Source: Caprimulgus europaeus (lineage: Eukaryota; Chordata; Aves; Caprimulgiformes; Caprimulgidae). From it: a DNA stretch of 64,000 nt. Location of the stretch: positions 46,539,839 through 46,603,838 of the forward strand of contig OU015532.1 in the NCBI GenBank assembly GCA_907165065.1. Reading direction: 5' to 3'. The notes below the pieces were generated by a model that made no database searches, was not told the DNA's origin, and worked only from the letters and a program-made list of their open reading frames with translations. This document shows, piece after piece, positions 12,212-24,260 of this stretch. Every line of letters begins with the position of its first letter. Positions within the stretch are counted from its first letter, which is position 1. A program made the position numbers and the translations under genes.

Positions 12212-13069
12212 CTTCTATGTAAGATGAAATCCTACTCTGAACTGATGACCTTGGAAGCATATAGATGTTAGGTAGTGATATGAGCAGAATAAAATCTCAA
12301 TTTTTACATATTTCACAGCTTACTCAGGGATGAGGATCAGGTCATTATCTCTGGTTCTGCCTCTTCCTCCTGTTCTCATGATGAACCTGGTTCACCTTCA
12401 CCTGTCACCAAGAGAGCTGGCTGGTTTGTGTTTTTCTTCTTCTGTATAGGGGCAAAAGGTTAATGATGATGATAATTCAGGTTACTATAAATCACTTCCA
12501 GCACAGCTAATTCTCTCAAGCACTGGATGTCTTTATGTTGTTCCACTTGCTTAGATTACACAAAATGTCATCCTTAAAGCTGAACCTTTCTTTCATACTT
12601 GACAGGAGTCGCTTCCAGAGGTTGAGAGTTTGTGTCCACTTGATTAGATATGGTAATAAAATAGTGAAAACCTGTGGGAATGGCTCACAAGCTGTAAATA
12701 AAGAGTGACTTTTGCCAAAACATTCTCTTAGGGAGAAGAAACAGTAGATTCTGAGATGATTGGCAACAACTGTAATGGAGATAGGTCTTAACCTCTTGCC
12801 TTCCTTTCACTCTACCTGCATCTTTGGATGTTCCTCCAAGGGAGCTTCCAAACACCTCCTATGATTTCTTAAGTGTTTCTACATCCTTCCAGAAGTTTGT
12901 GGGAGATGGTTTTGGCAACCTTGTGCTTTCTCCATGTGCTGATTGCTGCTAAAAGACCATTGCTACTAGAACACTTCAAACTCTGCCATCTGTCCTTTAT
13001 AGTATTAACTGAAATATTTTGGCTGTAAAACTAGAGTCTGGCTCACAGAATCCAGTGTAAAAATATAAG

Positions 13070-13169
13070 CAAAAGAAAGGGAAGAAGGTTGAGGATAATG
13101 TGAGAAGAGAAAGGAAGAGAAAATGCTGGGGGGAGGAAGAGAAGAGAGGAAAGAACAAAGAAAAAAGGC
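13070..13169. repeat. GA-rich purine low-complexity tract
   Basis: About 100 bases dominated by GAA, AGG and GAG words on the plus strand, with several pyrimidine interruptions. Confidence 0.8.
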
Positions 13170-14455
13170 GCATGGAGAGAAGGAGTCAGAAATGATGTAT
13201 TCCTGGAACTGAAGTGATTTTGGATGAGAACAGCAATCAGCTGGAGTACCTACAGCCTCAGCAGATAGAGGTGCCTGTCTTTTATTTGCCAGTTATTTTT
13301 CTCTAGTGAAAAGAAAGCAGGAAAGGTGTCTTACTGAAACCATGCTGTCATGCTTCCTTCTTTTTTGCTTTCCACTTCCAACTTTTTTTTTACTCTTTTT
13401 CTGCCTCCAGAGATGAATGGGTCATGACTTCTCTGTAGTGTCTCCTCTCCTTCTACTTGTTGTATAAAACCAAAAAATCCCTCCCAACAAACCTTCATTT
13501 TGTGTTGATGATATCTCAGCAGTAACTTTGGGATGCTGATAATAATAGAGAAAAGAAAAGAACAAAGAAAACCTAAAATGTAGCAGTAATCCAAATAACT
13601 GTAGAATTAAAACCTGAGCATCAGACTTTTGGAGTATGGCCATATAGATTGGAGAATGGATTGTGGTCTGTGTTTAAACTCAAGACTAAATATCAACTCT
13701 ATCAGAAGTGTGTTCTTTACTGGACCACAAAACAAATAAGAAAATGTTAGTAGCAGATTGCAGAAAAGTCAGCTTGAGCCCATCTTTATGAGAAAGCAGT
13801 TACTCAGGTTAACATTTTGAAAGGGGAAAAACCTGTCTGCCCTTCTTGTCTGATATTATTGATATTCTCTGCTTTTTTTATAGTCTGTTTTGAAAACCTT
13901 GCATTTCTTTCTGATTTATGGATTACATAAACACTCTTTCTATTTACAATGGGGTTTGGTTCGTTTGTTTTCTAATTATTCTTATTATATTGTCACGTTT
14001 CAGGTGAAGTGTCCTTGAAACTGTGGGCCTAGGTTGGGAGGGACACTTCATAGAATTGACCTATCAACAGTTTTATTTGCTATTGTGATGGTAATTAACA
14101 GGGACAACTAATTCCATATTAGTACAGAGAAAAGCTAGGGAAAGAAGGAAAGCACTTTCAGTACCCTTAAACCAACTGTTGATCTTAAGAGAAGTAGCTT
14201 AATATTTTTCTTGTATTTAATGGAAACCTCAGTAAACTGTAGTTACCCAAATAGCTGTGCCTTCAGGCAGAAACTGCCACTGAGGATGTAGAAATGTTTT
14301 ATGCTGCTGACAGCTATTGGAGAAGTTCCTTGTTTAACTCAAGTTATGTGAAGTTTGGATTCTGTAGGCGTTGGATCAATTAAATTGTTAGTAGTTAAGT
14401 AGTTGATATTCAGTGTGTTCACTGATGGCACATATGATTATTGTCTTGTATGATG

Positions 14456-14862
14456 TCATGGAATCATGGAATGGTTTGGGTTGGGAGGGACCTTAAAGAT
14501 CATCCAGTTCCAACCCCCCTGCCAGCAGCAGGGACACCTTCCACCAGACCAGGTTGCTCAAAGCCTCATCCAACCTGGCCGAGAACACTTCCAGGGAGGA
14601 GCAGCCACAGCTTCTCTGGCCAACCTGGGCCAGTGTCTCACCACCCTCACACCAAAGAATTTCCTCCTCACATCTCATCTCCATCTACCCTCTGCCAGTT
14701 TAAAGCCATTTCCCCATGTTCAGTCACTCCCTGCCCTTGGCCAAAAACCCTTCAGGTACTGGGAGGCCGCTAGAAGGTCTCCCTGGAGCCTTCTCTTCTC
14801 CAGGCTGAACATCCCCAACTCTCTCAGCCAGTCCTCAGATCATCTTCACGTCCCTCATTCCT
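14456..14862 (-). mobile_element. CR1: CR1 LINE 3' fragment, about 400 bp
   Basis: Read on the minus strand, it runs from the reverse of 'atcatcttcacgtccctcat' through the 'cagcctggagaagag'-like block, the C-terminal region of the CR1 reverse-transcriptase frame and the 'ttggatgaggctttgagcaa' block to the 3' signature at 14456-14520. It is the second longest clearly assigned CR1 piece in the window. A block normally found between the parts at 14841 and 14842 seems to be missing, so it carries an internal deletion. Open frames reading across it are not host genes. Confidence 0.95.
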
Positions 14863-16106
14863 TAATATATGTAATGAAAACATAAATTAAAAATTTGAAT
14901 GCTGGTCAGTTCCTTCAGTGACTTTCTCCCATGTTCTTTGTTGTCCAATGGAATCAGCACTAGGAAGTCTCACACTAAGTTGATGAAACCACCACCATCT
15001 CTTAAATGTGCTGATAATATAATCTTTTCTAGTTGATTCTCTTGCATTAGACTAAGATACTTTCACTTTGTCAACTCAGAAATGTGATCTCACTTACCAG
15101 CAGGTACCACAACACTTTAGGTGGCATTACAGGGATTTGTGGTGTAGAAAAGAAATGAGAATCCTCTGACACTCTGCTAAGGAAAACACCTGGAATAGCC
15201 AGAACCTGCTGGGAAATTAGCATACAAAATGTAAATTATGCTGGAGACATGAAGCTGGATTAGCAGACTTAAGGGGATTTATAATGAAATAAGGAAGCTG
15301 ACACCTTAGGGACTTTTGTATTTTTATTTTTTATTTCTAAAAAAGAAGTGCAGCTACGTTTTCTTTTTGCTGATACGACTCATTTGAACATTTTAGTGAG
15401 AAATAAAATACTTCTAATAATATTGCAAAGTAGCTTCTTTTCAGAAGTTGCATCCAAATAAAATTAATGGCATGGTTATAGTAATGTTTCTTTGAAATGT
15501 TAATTTGATCTATATCATAATGTGAAGTGTTCATGTTCATAATGTCTTGGCCGAAATCCAATCATGGTAATTACAGTTAGTGGAACAAATTTCACCTGGC
15601 AGTTTGCAATGGAGAGAATAGTTGGAGCTTTTTTTTTTCTTTCTTTCCTGCAGCATTACCAGGTTCTCTTTAACAGCTGTCATGTACAGCCCTGGAGATC
15701 TATTCATCAGAAAAAGTCTTAGTAATATATTGAAGTGGAAAAGCGTAATTCAATGATTTGAATTTCAATTTTCAGATTATTTTGTAGATTAATGTTATTA
15801 ATAGAAAAAAACCTCTGTTCAGTAATAACTTATTCTGGTTTTCAGTCTGTATAACAAAGAATATCTGTATTTTTATTTTTTTACTAGCATGCTCTAGATG
15901 GTGGAGTTAGATTAAATACTGATTTTGTGAGCTACTATGTCTTTCTTCAGTGAGACTACTTGTGAACTCCTCTTTCTGGCTTCAGCTTCAGTAACTGTAT
16001 CACTAGAATAAGGATTTAATTTCCAAGATAAGGTCTGAGTTATGTTCTGTGGCATGGAAGTTTTCCTTCTGTCTTCTGCTCTTTGGTTCCTCTGATAGTA
16101 ATTTTG

Positions 16107-16192
16107 CTTTCCTTTTTTAATTTTTTTCCTTTTTTATTTTTTTTTTCCTTTTTCCTTTTTTTTTTCCCCCCTTTTTTCCCTTGATGGATAAA
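16107..16192 (+). repeat. T/C-rich low-complexity tract
   Basis: Long T-runs broken by C-runs (including CCCCCC) and a few A residues. Confidence 0.85.
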
Positions 16193-16507
16193 CTGAGATG
16201 TAAGTCATGGGCAATTTATTCTAAGTGATCCCATATGTATGATATTATGATAGAAGAGCAAATTAATATTTTTTTCATAGGAGAACCCATGTAGTTCTTT
16301 CCAACAATGTAAAAGATCTCCATTTTTGACCTCAGAAATATAGATGTTAATTATATGAACCAAGATCTCCTACAGAATGCAGGGCAGGTACTGAATAAAT
16401 GAGAAGAACCTGTATTGTTTAAGAAACATTTTTGGGTTTAGTGAATCCCAGTGGCTTTTTGGAGGAACTAGAAGACCATGGTTACGCTACTGCTTGGTTT
16501 TCTTTAG

Positions 16508-16655
16508 GTGATAATACATTTTGAGTATCATTGTGATTATTTAAGGGAAAAGGACTTTGTTGCCGTGTCCACGATCGAGTCGGTGCGTTGTGACAAGGAT
16601 TTTGGTCCCCTTTGCTGCATCAAATGCAAGTTGACAGGAGTTTAAAGAAAATAAA
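16508..16655 (+). other. Candidate terminal exon (unrecognised), CpG cluster
   Basis: A pyrimidine-rich run ending in AG (16497-16507) looks like a splice acceptor. It is followed by 45 open codons ending in TAA at 16643-16645 and then an AATAAA at 16650-16655. The middle of the frame holds five CpGs within 24 bases (16564-16587), unlike the CpG-poor surroundings, and GC-rich third positions (gcc gtg tcc acg atc gag tcg gtg). The peptide is cysteine-rich near its end (CCIKC) and matches no family I recognise. A poly(A) signal five bases after the stop would give an unusually short 3' UTR, which counts against it. It may be chance, a conserved element or a decayed insertion. Confidence 0.2.
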
Positions 16656-16671
16656 AATTGGTAGCAGAAAC

Positions 16672-17061
16672 TTATGACTGAAAAGATGACTTGGTAAGTG
16701 CAGAACATCTCATTAAGTAGTAGGTTGAATCCTGTTGGTATGAGAATGAGTTGTGTGTGATGGGGAATTGGCTTCTCTCACCACTGACTGTACAGTACGT
16801 GGGAATTCCAAGGTTACTCTGGGACCTTCCCACGTAGGATGGCACAGCTTGATGCCCTCTAGCCTGTAGATAATTTAATTCAAAGCAATAGTTATTGTTC
16901 TTTTGAGGAGGAACAACAGGAAAAGAATATTTGTGACTTTTGTTTAGTGGCTTTGGTCTTTTCTTTAGATCACTGCTCTGTGTCACTTCATCCTCCAGAG
17001 CAGAACTGAACTGGCACGTAGGGATGGAGGCAGTGCTCTCATCACTCTTTTTGCTACTCAA
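16672..17061 (-). other. 129-codon open frame without ATG start, unrecognised
   Basis: The frame is open for 129 codons on the minus strand, but it begins at a TTG directly after an in-frame TAG, with no ATG near its 5' end. Composition (Ser, Gln, Pro, Asn, Tyr) is protein-like rather than a simple-repeat shadow, and it lies just beside the CpG cluster at 16.5 kb. No domain, signal peptide or membrane segment is seen. A run of this length is expected by chance a few times in a window of this size. Confidence 0.12.
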
Positions 17062-17210
17062 TATCTAGGGGCTTTCTTTAGAGGCTAAGTTCTAAATTTC
17101 TACCGTTGCATAAGAATCACAACAGGAAGTTGAAATAAAAGCAAGTTTTTAATTCTCTTGCTTGCAGACATGAGCTTGATAGCTGAAAGCAATTAAGCCC
17201 TAACATTAAG

Positions 17211-17262
17211 TTAAAAAAAAACCCCAACAACAACAACAAAAACCCAAACAAAACCCCCAAAC
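17211..17262. repeat. A/C-rich low-complexity stretch
   Basis: A-runs and CAA/CCC words; similar to 11916-11972. Confidence 0.75.
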
Positions 17263-17993
17263 TCTTGAGTATTAAACCAGCTTCATGATTAGTTTAGAAC
17301 TGGACTGACAAACTGAACTTCTCAGAGAGCATGTGCTTTCCTTCCTGTCCAATGTGAGCCATGAATTCTGCCTGAAGCCAATATCTGCCATGGTACTGTT
17401 TCTATTAAACTCTGGTCTCACTCAATACTCAGAAAACACATTGCCAGATGTATCTAAAGTATCTTTTTCTCTTTAATTAATAAACAAACAACCCCAAACA
17501 TAACACAGTCCCTCTCTTTTGCACCTCTCTGCTCCAGCTGCATTGTGACCTTCTGAATGCTTCCAATGCAGTGAGTGTATAAGAGCTTATTATTTCATAA
17601 CCTTCCGAGTACTGAGTTTTGGATTGCTTGTTAATTAGCATTTTAATTGCTCATCAAAGTAATTGAAAACTGTGTTGGAAAAATGGTGCATTTACTAATC
17701 CCTTTGGTACCGGTCAACACTAAGCTTTTCCCAAGGTCAAATCTGTGCTTGTGATAGTGGGAGCTTTCTTTGCTGACGTGATGCCAAAGGCTTGGTGGGC
17801 AGAGATGTTTCCACCGTGCCTTGCAATCTGCCTGTGCTGGGGGAGCAAAGAGCTGTTACTCTGTGTGTAGCTACTCATGCAGAATTTGCTCTGAGAAGGT
17901 GTAGTGTCACTTACCAAAGCTGGACTTCACTTGTTGTAAGCATATAGGATGAGTCTTAAGTAGTCCTTGCTGGTAGGGAAGCTTTAATTTGTG

Positions 17994-18545
17994 TGTATGG
18001 GGTCTGGCTGGGATGGAGTTAATTTTCCCCATAGCAGCCCTCACAGTGCTGGGTGTTGTAAAGGTGTTGATACCACCCCAGTGTTTTGGTGACTGCTGAG
18101 CAGTGCTCCACAGCATCAAGGCTGGCTCTCCAACATTTTCTGCTGCTGGGAGTGGGGAAGATCTTGGAAAGGGACATAGCGAGGACAGCTGACCCAAAAT
18201 GACCAAAGGGATATTCCAGACCATACAATGGCTGCTCAGAAATAAAAGCTAGGAGAATGGAGGGGGAAGGGAGGGCATCAGTTACTTCAGTTACACGTAC
18301 TGAAGCCCTGCTTCCTAGGAAGTGGCCAAACATCACCTGTGGATGGGAAGTAGAGAATAAATATTTTGTTCTTTTGCTTCTGCACACAGAACTTTGCTTT
18401 GTTTCTATTAAACTGCCTTTGTCTCAACCCATGACTTTAGGGTTTTTGTTCCATCTTATTTTCTCCCCTCTCCATCCTGATGAGGAGCGAGGTGATAGAG
18501 GGGCTTGGTGGGCACCTGGCATTCAGGCAAGGTCAACCCACCACA
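17994..18545 (+). mobile_element. Old solo LTR of an avian endogenous retrovirus
   Basis: It begins TGT..., followed by 'ggctgggatggagttaattt', and has a central block 'gacagctgacccaaaatgac' then 'agggatattccagaccatac'. The poly(A) region is 'ctattaaactgcctttgtct' followed by 'caaccca', and it ends 'aacccaccaca'. Length is 552 bp with TG/CA ends. The flanking pentamers ttgtg and ttctg differ at one base and may be an eroded 5-bp target duplication. No internal retroviral sequence adjoins it, so it is a solo LTR. It is of the same broad type as the copies at 29.4 and 63.2 kb but a different, older family. ERVL-type affiliation is inferred from the 5-bp duplication. Confidence 0.85.
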
Positions 18546-21500
18546 TTCTGTCAGTGCTCTTGGACAGTGTGTGTGCTTAGGGGTGCTCATCCCACTGCTA
18601 ATGTGTGCTCACTGGAATCAAAGCGAAGGCTCAGTGCCTGGAACTATCCAGAGAAGACACTGAACAGGCAAGGATTTGAGTAAGATGGGTCATATGAAGC
18701 TAGAAGCTGTACTAAAAGGCTATGAAATAATTATTTAGATATTGTTTAAACAACCTGTCTGAGCCCTCCCTAATTTTTACAGGAAGGAATGAAAGGACTT
18801 TACTAATCAGTTTGTCTTACCTCACCTTGAAGGTGCTTTGGAAAATCCTGCCCGTTGGCTTGTCTCCTCACGTTTGATGTGTTACCTTGCAATGAACCCC
18901 TCTTCAGTGACAGGATCCCTGCTGGGAGGATTCCAGCAGGCTCTCAACAGGGAGCTCAGTCAGAATATTGAAATGTTAGGTTTGTCTATTTTCACATTAA
19001 ATTTATAGTTTCAAATAATTCATGTGCCATCTTGGGATTTGTTTTCCCACCTCACTTGTGCAAAAGCAACTGTACACATTGTCCTGTGGTGTAAAAATTG
19101 ATTCCTGGAAAGTAGGAAATGTGAGATAAACCCATCCTCTTCTGTGAATATCTCTTTCCCACTTAATCTCCCCAAATTTCTTGGTAGTACTTGGCAGTGC
19201 TCTACTGAAGCTGGTGGAGAAGTTCCCTTTTGTTCATTCCTTGCAAGGAGGATTTGGGCATTGTAGTTGTTGTGAACTATATCATGTGTCTTCATGCAGT
19301 ACGAGGCAATGCAATCCCCAGGTCTTCTCAATGCTTTGGATAGGTTTTTTTATTCTAATTTTTTACTAAAAATGTTTGCTTTTGAAATGTGTTAATATCT
19401 AGAAAGCTTCTCTGAGGAATTAAAATGGAATGAAATGGAACAAAAGGTTTTGTGTTTCAGAAGTAGATTTTTTTAGTTCAAATTTATGTTGTGTTCTAGG
19501 TGATTGGTTTGTACTACCTTTTGTTTTTACAGTATTTGTGGTTTGTTGGATAATAATATTAGAAATCACATGTGGAGCAAATTCCAGGTCTTGGCAAACT
19601 CAGGTTGCTTTCCTCCAACCCAGCCCTTCTATGTGAGCTGAAGATGGACTATTTTATTCTTTAACTTGTAGAGGTTTTTAATGTATGAAAAATTGCTTAA
19701 ATTGTGTGCTTGAAAGTATTTTCCTTTCAATGACAACTCATTCTGATTTTCAGAGCTACTAACCAATCATAATGCTTGCTAAAGGCAGTGGTTGTTGTTT
19801 TAAGCCCATATCTCACGTTAAGAATCTATTTTTACATCTATTTTCAGACACAGGAGTTAATATTTTCAGTCAACCATTTTCTGAAGCGGAGTTGTACTGT
19901 AGATAGAGTAAGAGGGAAAAAAGAAATGAATCTCAGGGCTAACTTTGGTGAACCTTCAAAACTCATCTGGGTATAATAATGGTCACAGAACATCTCCAAG
20001 ACTTAGGAAAAGCATATTTTACTTTGTCCTCATGGGTAAATTAGGATTAATTGCTAGCTGAGCTTGCAGTTGGTATGTAATTGGCTCATTGTCACTGAAC
20101 AGGTTTAAGAGGGGAAACGACCCTGGTTATTGCTGTGGAAGTGAAAAAAGGAAGTCTCTGCTATGTTTGAAATGGAAATAAAACAGCTAGAGATTGACCC
20201 CTTGAAACACTTCATCCTTTTCATTGCTGGCAGGAGATCCTCAGTGAGGCAGATCAAATGTAATCATCAACAGCACATAAAGAAAACATCTTTGTCTGCC
20301 CTGTTGTAATGAGGACAGCTCAGCAGGATTGGCCCTGAGTGCGCTGGGTTCTGACTGGGGTACAGGCTTGTAGGCTGCGGAGTTAGCAGCAGTCCCAGAC
20401 ATTTAATTACCCAGAGTTAGTTTTGCTTTTGCAAGCACTAGTAACTTTCTTTTAAAAAGAGGTAAGAGCTTGGAATACTTAATGTGCACTTCATATCCTG
20501 AAGGTGCTGTGAGATTATTAAGCAATTAGCGTGAACGCCACCTGGGTGTGCTTCTATCCCCTCATACATATGTTGTAGTGATGGATATAACCTAAACCCA
20601 AAGATGTCCATTTCCTGATGGAGAAACCAACCAAACTGAGTTCTTTTGGCATGTCTGAGATGAGTTTCAGAGAGTTTAAAGGAGTTGTTTTCCATGTGGT
20701 AGCTGATCAATGATAAATTTGGAAGTGGTAGTGAACTCTTGATCCTTTTGGACTGGATGTCTCCCAAGTCTCCAGTTCTTACACCCATCTGTTGTCTTTT
20801 ATAAGTAGGAATTTGCACATCATTTAAGCTGGGAGACAGGAAAAGGGTATTTGCATTTCTTTGGTTGAGGTGAGAAGGTTCAGTTCTTAAAGGTGTGTTA
20901 GTTTAGTCTCTGAGAAGTCTCCTGTATCTGAAGAGGATCTTTCAGCAGGTGACTGGGAACAAGAACCTGAAGGAAGAGGTCTCCTTGGGGACCCAAGGGA
21001 GATGAGTCTCCCAGCTTCACTGTCTAACACTGGGCAATGCAAATACATTCTCCTGACTTCCTGAAAAGTGAGAGTTTCTTATAAGAAAGATCTTCATCAA
21101 TGAACACCTATCTACACAAGAGACTGACTTCTAAATATGGAAATAGTGAGAAATACATGCCAAGAATATATCAATAACATATGTCAAAAAGAAGCTACCT
21201 TGCAGGTTAGTTGATAACTTATCTTAGGGATCACACCCCAACAATGATTTTTTGTTTTTAATTTTATAAAGGTCACCATTAAAGCTGCAAAGTGTTTATT
21301 AGTGGCTACAAAAGGACTGACACCCCCATGTTTTATGTTTGTATATGCTCAAAATCACAATTTTTTTAGATGTCTCAATATGGAATATATTTATCCACAA
21401 ACATCCACTCCCTTGGAAGTTATGAACAACTTTGCATTGTCTTTCCAATGGGGTATCTCAGCTAATTGGCATTGCTTGGTTTCATTTCCAAGTCGAGATG

Positions 21501-23645
21501 AAAAGTGGAATTTCTGGTTTATTAAATAATTTTATTTCCTAATAAAAGATATGACTTGATGAATATAGTTCAAATAATGTCATTGTTCAGAAGAAGGAGG
21601 TATTAAGGATTAATATTTACTTCATCAAACAAGATTTTAACATTTTTGAAATTAAATGGGAATGCATAGTAATTAATTTTGACGTTGCTCTGTATGAAAC
21701 CAATTCCTGCAAGATGCTGAATTTTCTGATGGAAAACCATTTTGTTATTTTTCATCAATTCTTAGAGGAAAGTGCTGTTCTCAGACACGTACATCGTTTG
21801 TACTAAATAACTTTTCCCTGAACATATGGGGCATTACATATTCAAATGTATCATTGATTGCAATCTTAAATTTTCTCCTTCTGCCTAAAAACCAGCTTGG
21901 ATCAAATATGACTGAGGTTGGGGGGAAAAAAATAATGAAGTAGGGAAAAGTTGGATTACTTCTTATTTCCTCAGATTAATAGGAAATATTAAGATATTGC
22001 CTGACTCATTAAGTACAGTGACTTTTCACAGCACTAAGATGGATTGTGAGCGGGTGATTTATTGAAATGCAATAAAATTTTAGGTGGTGTGGTGTGGGTC
22101 TCAACCTGGCTCATGTGTGGGGTGTGTATGGCACAGGTTCACCTGTGTGCTCGTCCCTGTCCTCCGAAAGACCCAACAGATGGAAGGAAATAAGAAATGT
22201 TATATTGTCCTTCTTTATTGACTTGGTTTTCTGCAAAATGGGGAATATTCCTTTTCCAGAGACTGGGAGAAAAACACTTGTCCAGTTTTAGGTGATTTGG
22301 CATTTCCTCCTGGCTGATCTCTTATGGTTTTTCTTCTCTGCCCCAAGCCAGGAGCTATTTCAGCTTGATGTGTTGTCTTTGTTTTCTGTCCATAGTGAAA
22401 CAGAGAGCTGTGGATGACGGGTGGGCGTTGGGCTCGCTCGCTCCTGTGTGCCTTGCTGCTGATAAAGAAGCTTAGGGAGCCAGAAATGAACTTGTACTCA
22501 CTTCAAATCCATCTGGGGTCCCTCCACTCGAGTTGTCTGCAGCACTGTGGGTGTCCTCCTGTCCTTGCAGTGATTCATACCTCTTGCTCCAGGAGATTGC
22601 CACTTACCTCTTGACCTCGCTCCTTGTAAATAAGTCAAATAAAACAGGTCACTTCTTTATGTGGCAGCTTTTAAATGTGTGATCTTCCCTCTTCCACAGC
22701 TATCTAGAACTTCTCTTCTGTAGCTTTATTGAGAGCATGTATTAATGTTTAAATTTGATTTTTACAGTACATAAATACTGATATTATTATGGCCACATTC
22801 TAACCTGTTGCATCTCAGTTTTCCAAGTGTAAAGTGAGAATGGTGTTTCCTTACCCCATAAAGAGTGTTTTGTAGTCTTGCTGATTAATATCAGTAACAT
22901 TTCAAATAATGAAGGTCAGTTACTGACAGAGCAGGAGCTACAGCTCAAGCTTGTCTATTTTTCCACTGATAAAGTCTTTATGATTTTATATTGTGCATTT
23001 CTGATGAATTGGATTTTTCATTCACGGTTCAGTGTCCTCTGCCACTGTTATATGGCATTTTAATTTTGAATTCTTTATCTGGCTCCTGTTAGGGGAGGTT
23101 GTTAAGGAGGTTATGAGCACCATCATCCCACTCCTAACTCCTGGCAGTCCAGTTTGGGTGGTAGATTTGTCATTTCATAGCAGCAGGATCTGATCTCTCA
23201 CTCAACTTTCCTATTTCTCGAGATGAAGGGGAAGCTGACAGAAATTATGGTACTTTGCTTCGCTTCAGCCAATTAATTTTGAAGCATTTTAAGGTCTGAC
23301 TCAACTCATAAAGTCCTGAATCAGACAAATCTAATAGTTTTTTGGTTTTTTTTTCCCTCTATTTGAGATAAATTATGCATTTGTGAAATCAGGACAAGAA
23401 AATCTTTGTCATGTCAAAGAAATAAAAACATTCCCCTGAGTAGGGTTAGTAGGTCTAAATTCTGACCTAGTCTTTCTCTGGATACAGGTTTATTTCCTCC
23501 TAGCTTATCAGTGTAGGAAGCTAAGGAGTGTGCTGGAGCATCAAATGGGACATTGGGGAATCACAAACCAACTCGTGAGATTATAGGGTTCTGTTGCATG
23601 CAAATGGAAATCCCCAGTCCTGTTTCCTTGCATTCAGCAGAAATC

Positions 23646-23703
23646 TTTTTTTTTTTTAAAAAAAAAAGAGAGAGAGAAGAAAAAAAAAAAGGGGGGGGGG
23701 AAG
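23646..23703. repeat. Compound T-A-(GA)-A-G simple-sequence run
   Basis: A T-run passes directly into an A-run, then GA repeats, a second A-run and a run of about ten G. The T/A junction can fold on itself. The open frames across it (Lys/Glu-rich or Phe-rich) are artefacts. Confidence 0.9.
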
Positions 23704-24193
23704 TCTTATTATCCACTGTTTTATTTTTGGTGGATACCACAGTGATGTTCAGACCTGATGGAATTACTGTTCTCACCACCTGGAGATGTCACTATTTGAA
23801 CCTTGATTCGTGCATTTAATTCATTTTAGCAGTCATAAAATCTGCCAGAATACTTTGAGAGAGATATTCTCCATGCCTCCAGTTGGATCCAGTCTCCAGA
23901 CTGGGAATGCTTGGTGCTAGTTATTTTATATATAAAGAGAAATCAGCAGTCTACAGTTCCCAGTATGAGTAATGAAGACTTTTGGTTTATAGTTTTTTCT
24001 TACATTTCTCTACTCTTTCTGCAGTAGCTACAGGAATTTGAGATCTTGTAAAGGCTCTAATTACTTTAAGCTTTTTTTTTTCCATCACAGATAATTATTT
24101 TTAAATGATGGCTAGAAAATGAACCTTCAGAAGCTGAATAGTGGAAACTGAATGGGCACATAGATACAGGCTACTTGGTACCCAGTAAATTCT

Positions 24194-24260
24194 CAGTTTC
24201 TTATTTTAATCTTGACAGTTTCTTATTTCTACCCTTGACAGTTTCTTATTTCTACCCTTG
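24194..24260 (+). repeat. Three tandem copies of a 22-23-bp unit
   Basis: Units begin at 24194, 24216 and 24239, each starting 'cagtttcttattt'. Copies 2 and 3 are nearly identical; copy 1 differs at several bases. Confidence 0.92.

Larger units (their letters stand above)
9973..14455. other. Unique non-coding DNA
   Basis: No supported gene. It holds an A/C-rich stretch at 11916-11972, a long hairpin at 12150-12211 and a GA-rich stretch at 13070-13169, listed separately. The remainder is ordinary AT-rich sequence. Confidence 0.5.
14863..17993. other. Mostly unique non-coding DNA
   Basis: Ordinary AT-rich sequence with a T/C-rich tract at 16107-16192, an odd CpG-dense open stretch at 16508-16655, a 129-codon open frame on minus at 16672-17061, and an A/C-rich stretch at 17211-17262. 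None is a secure gene. Confidence 0.5.

Noticed and set aside
16590..16620. MicroRNA miR-133-like string 'ttttggtcccctttgc'
   Set aside because: Twelve bases resemble the mature miR-133 start, but the rest differs and no complementary arm lies upstream, so there is no precursor hairpin.
17907..18580. Open frames of about 105-122 codons on both strands
   Set aside because: They overlap the old solo LTR at 17994-18545.
20438..20818. 126-codon minus-strand open frame
   Set aside because: No family resemblance and no splice or promoter context; such a length is expected by chance in 64 kb of six-frame sequence.
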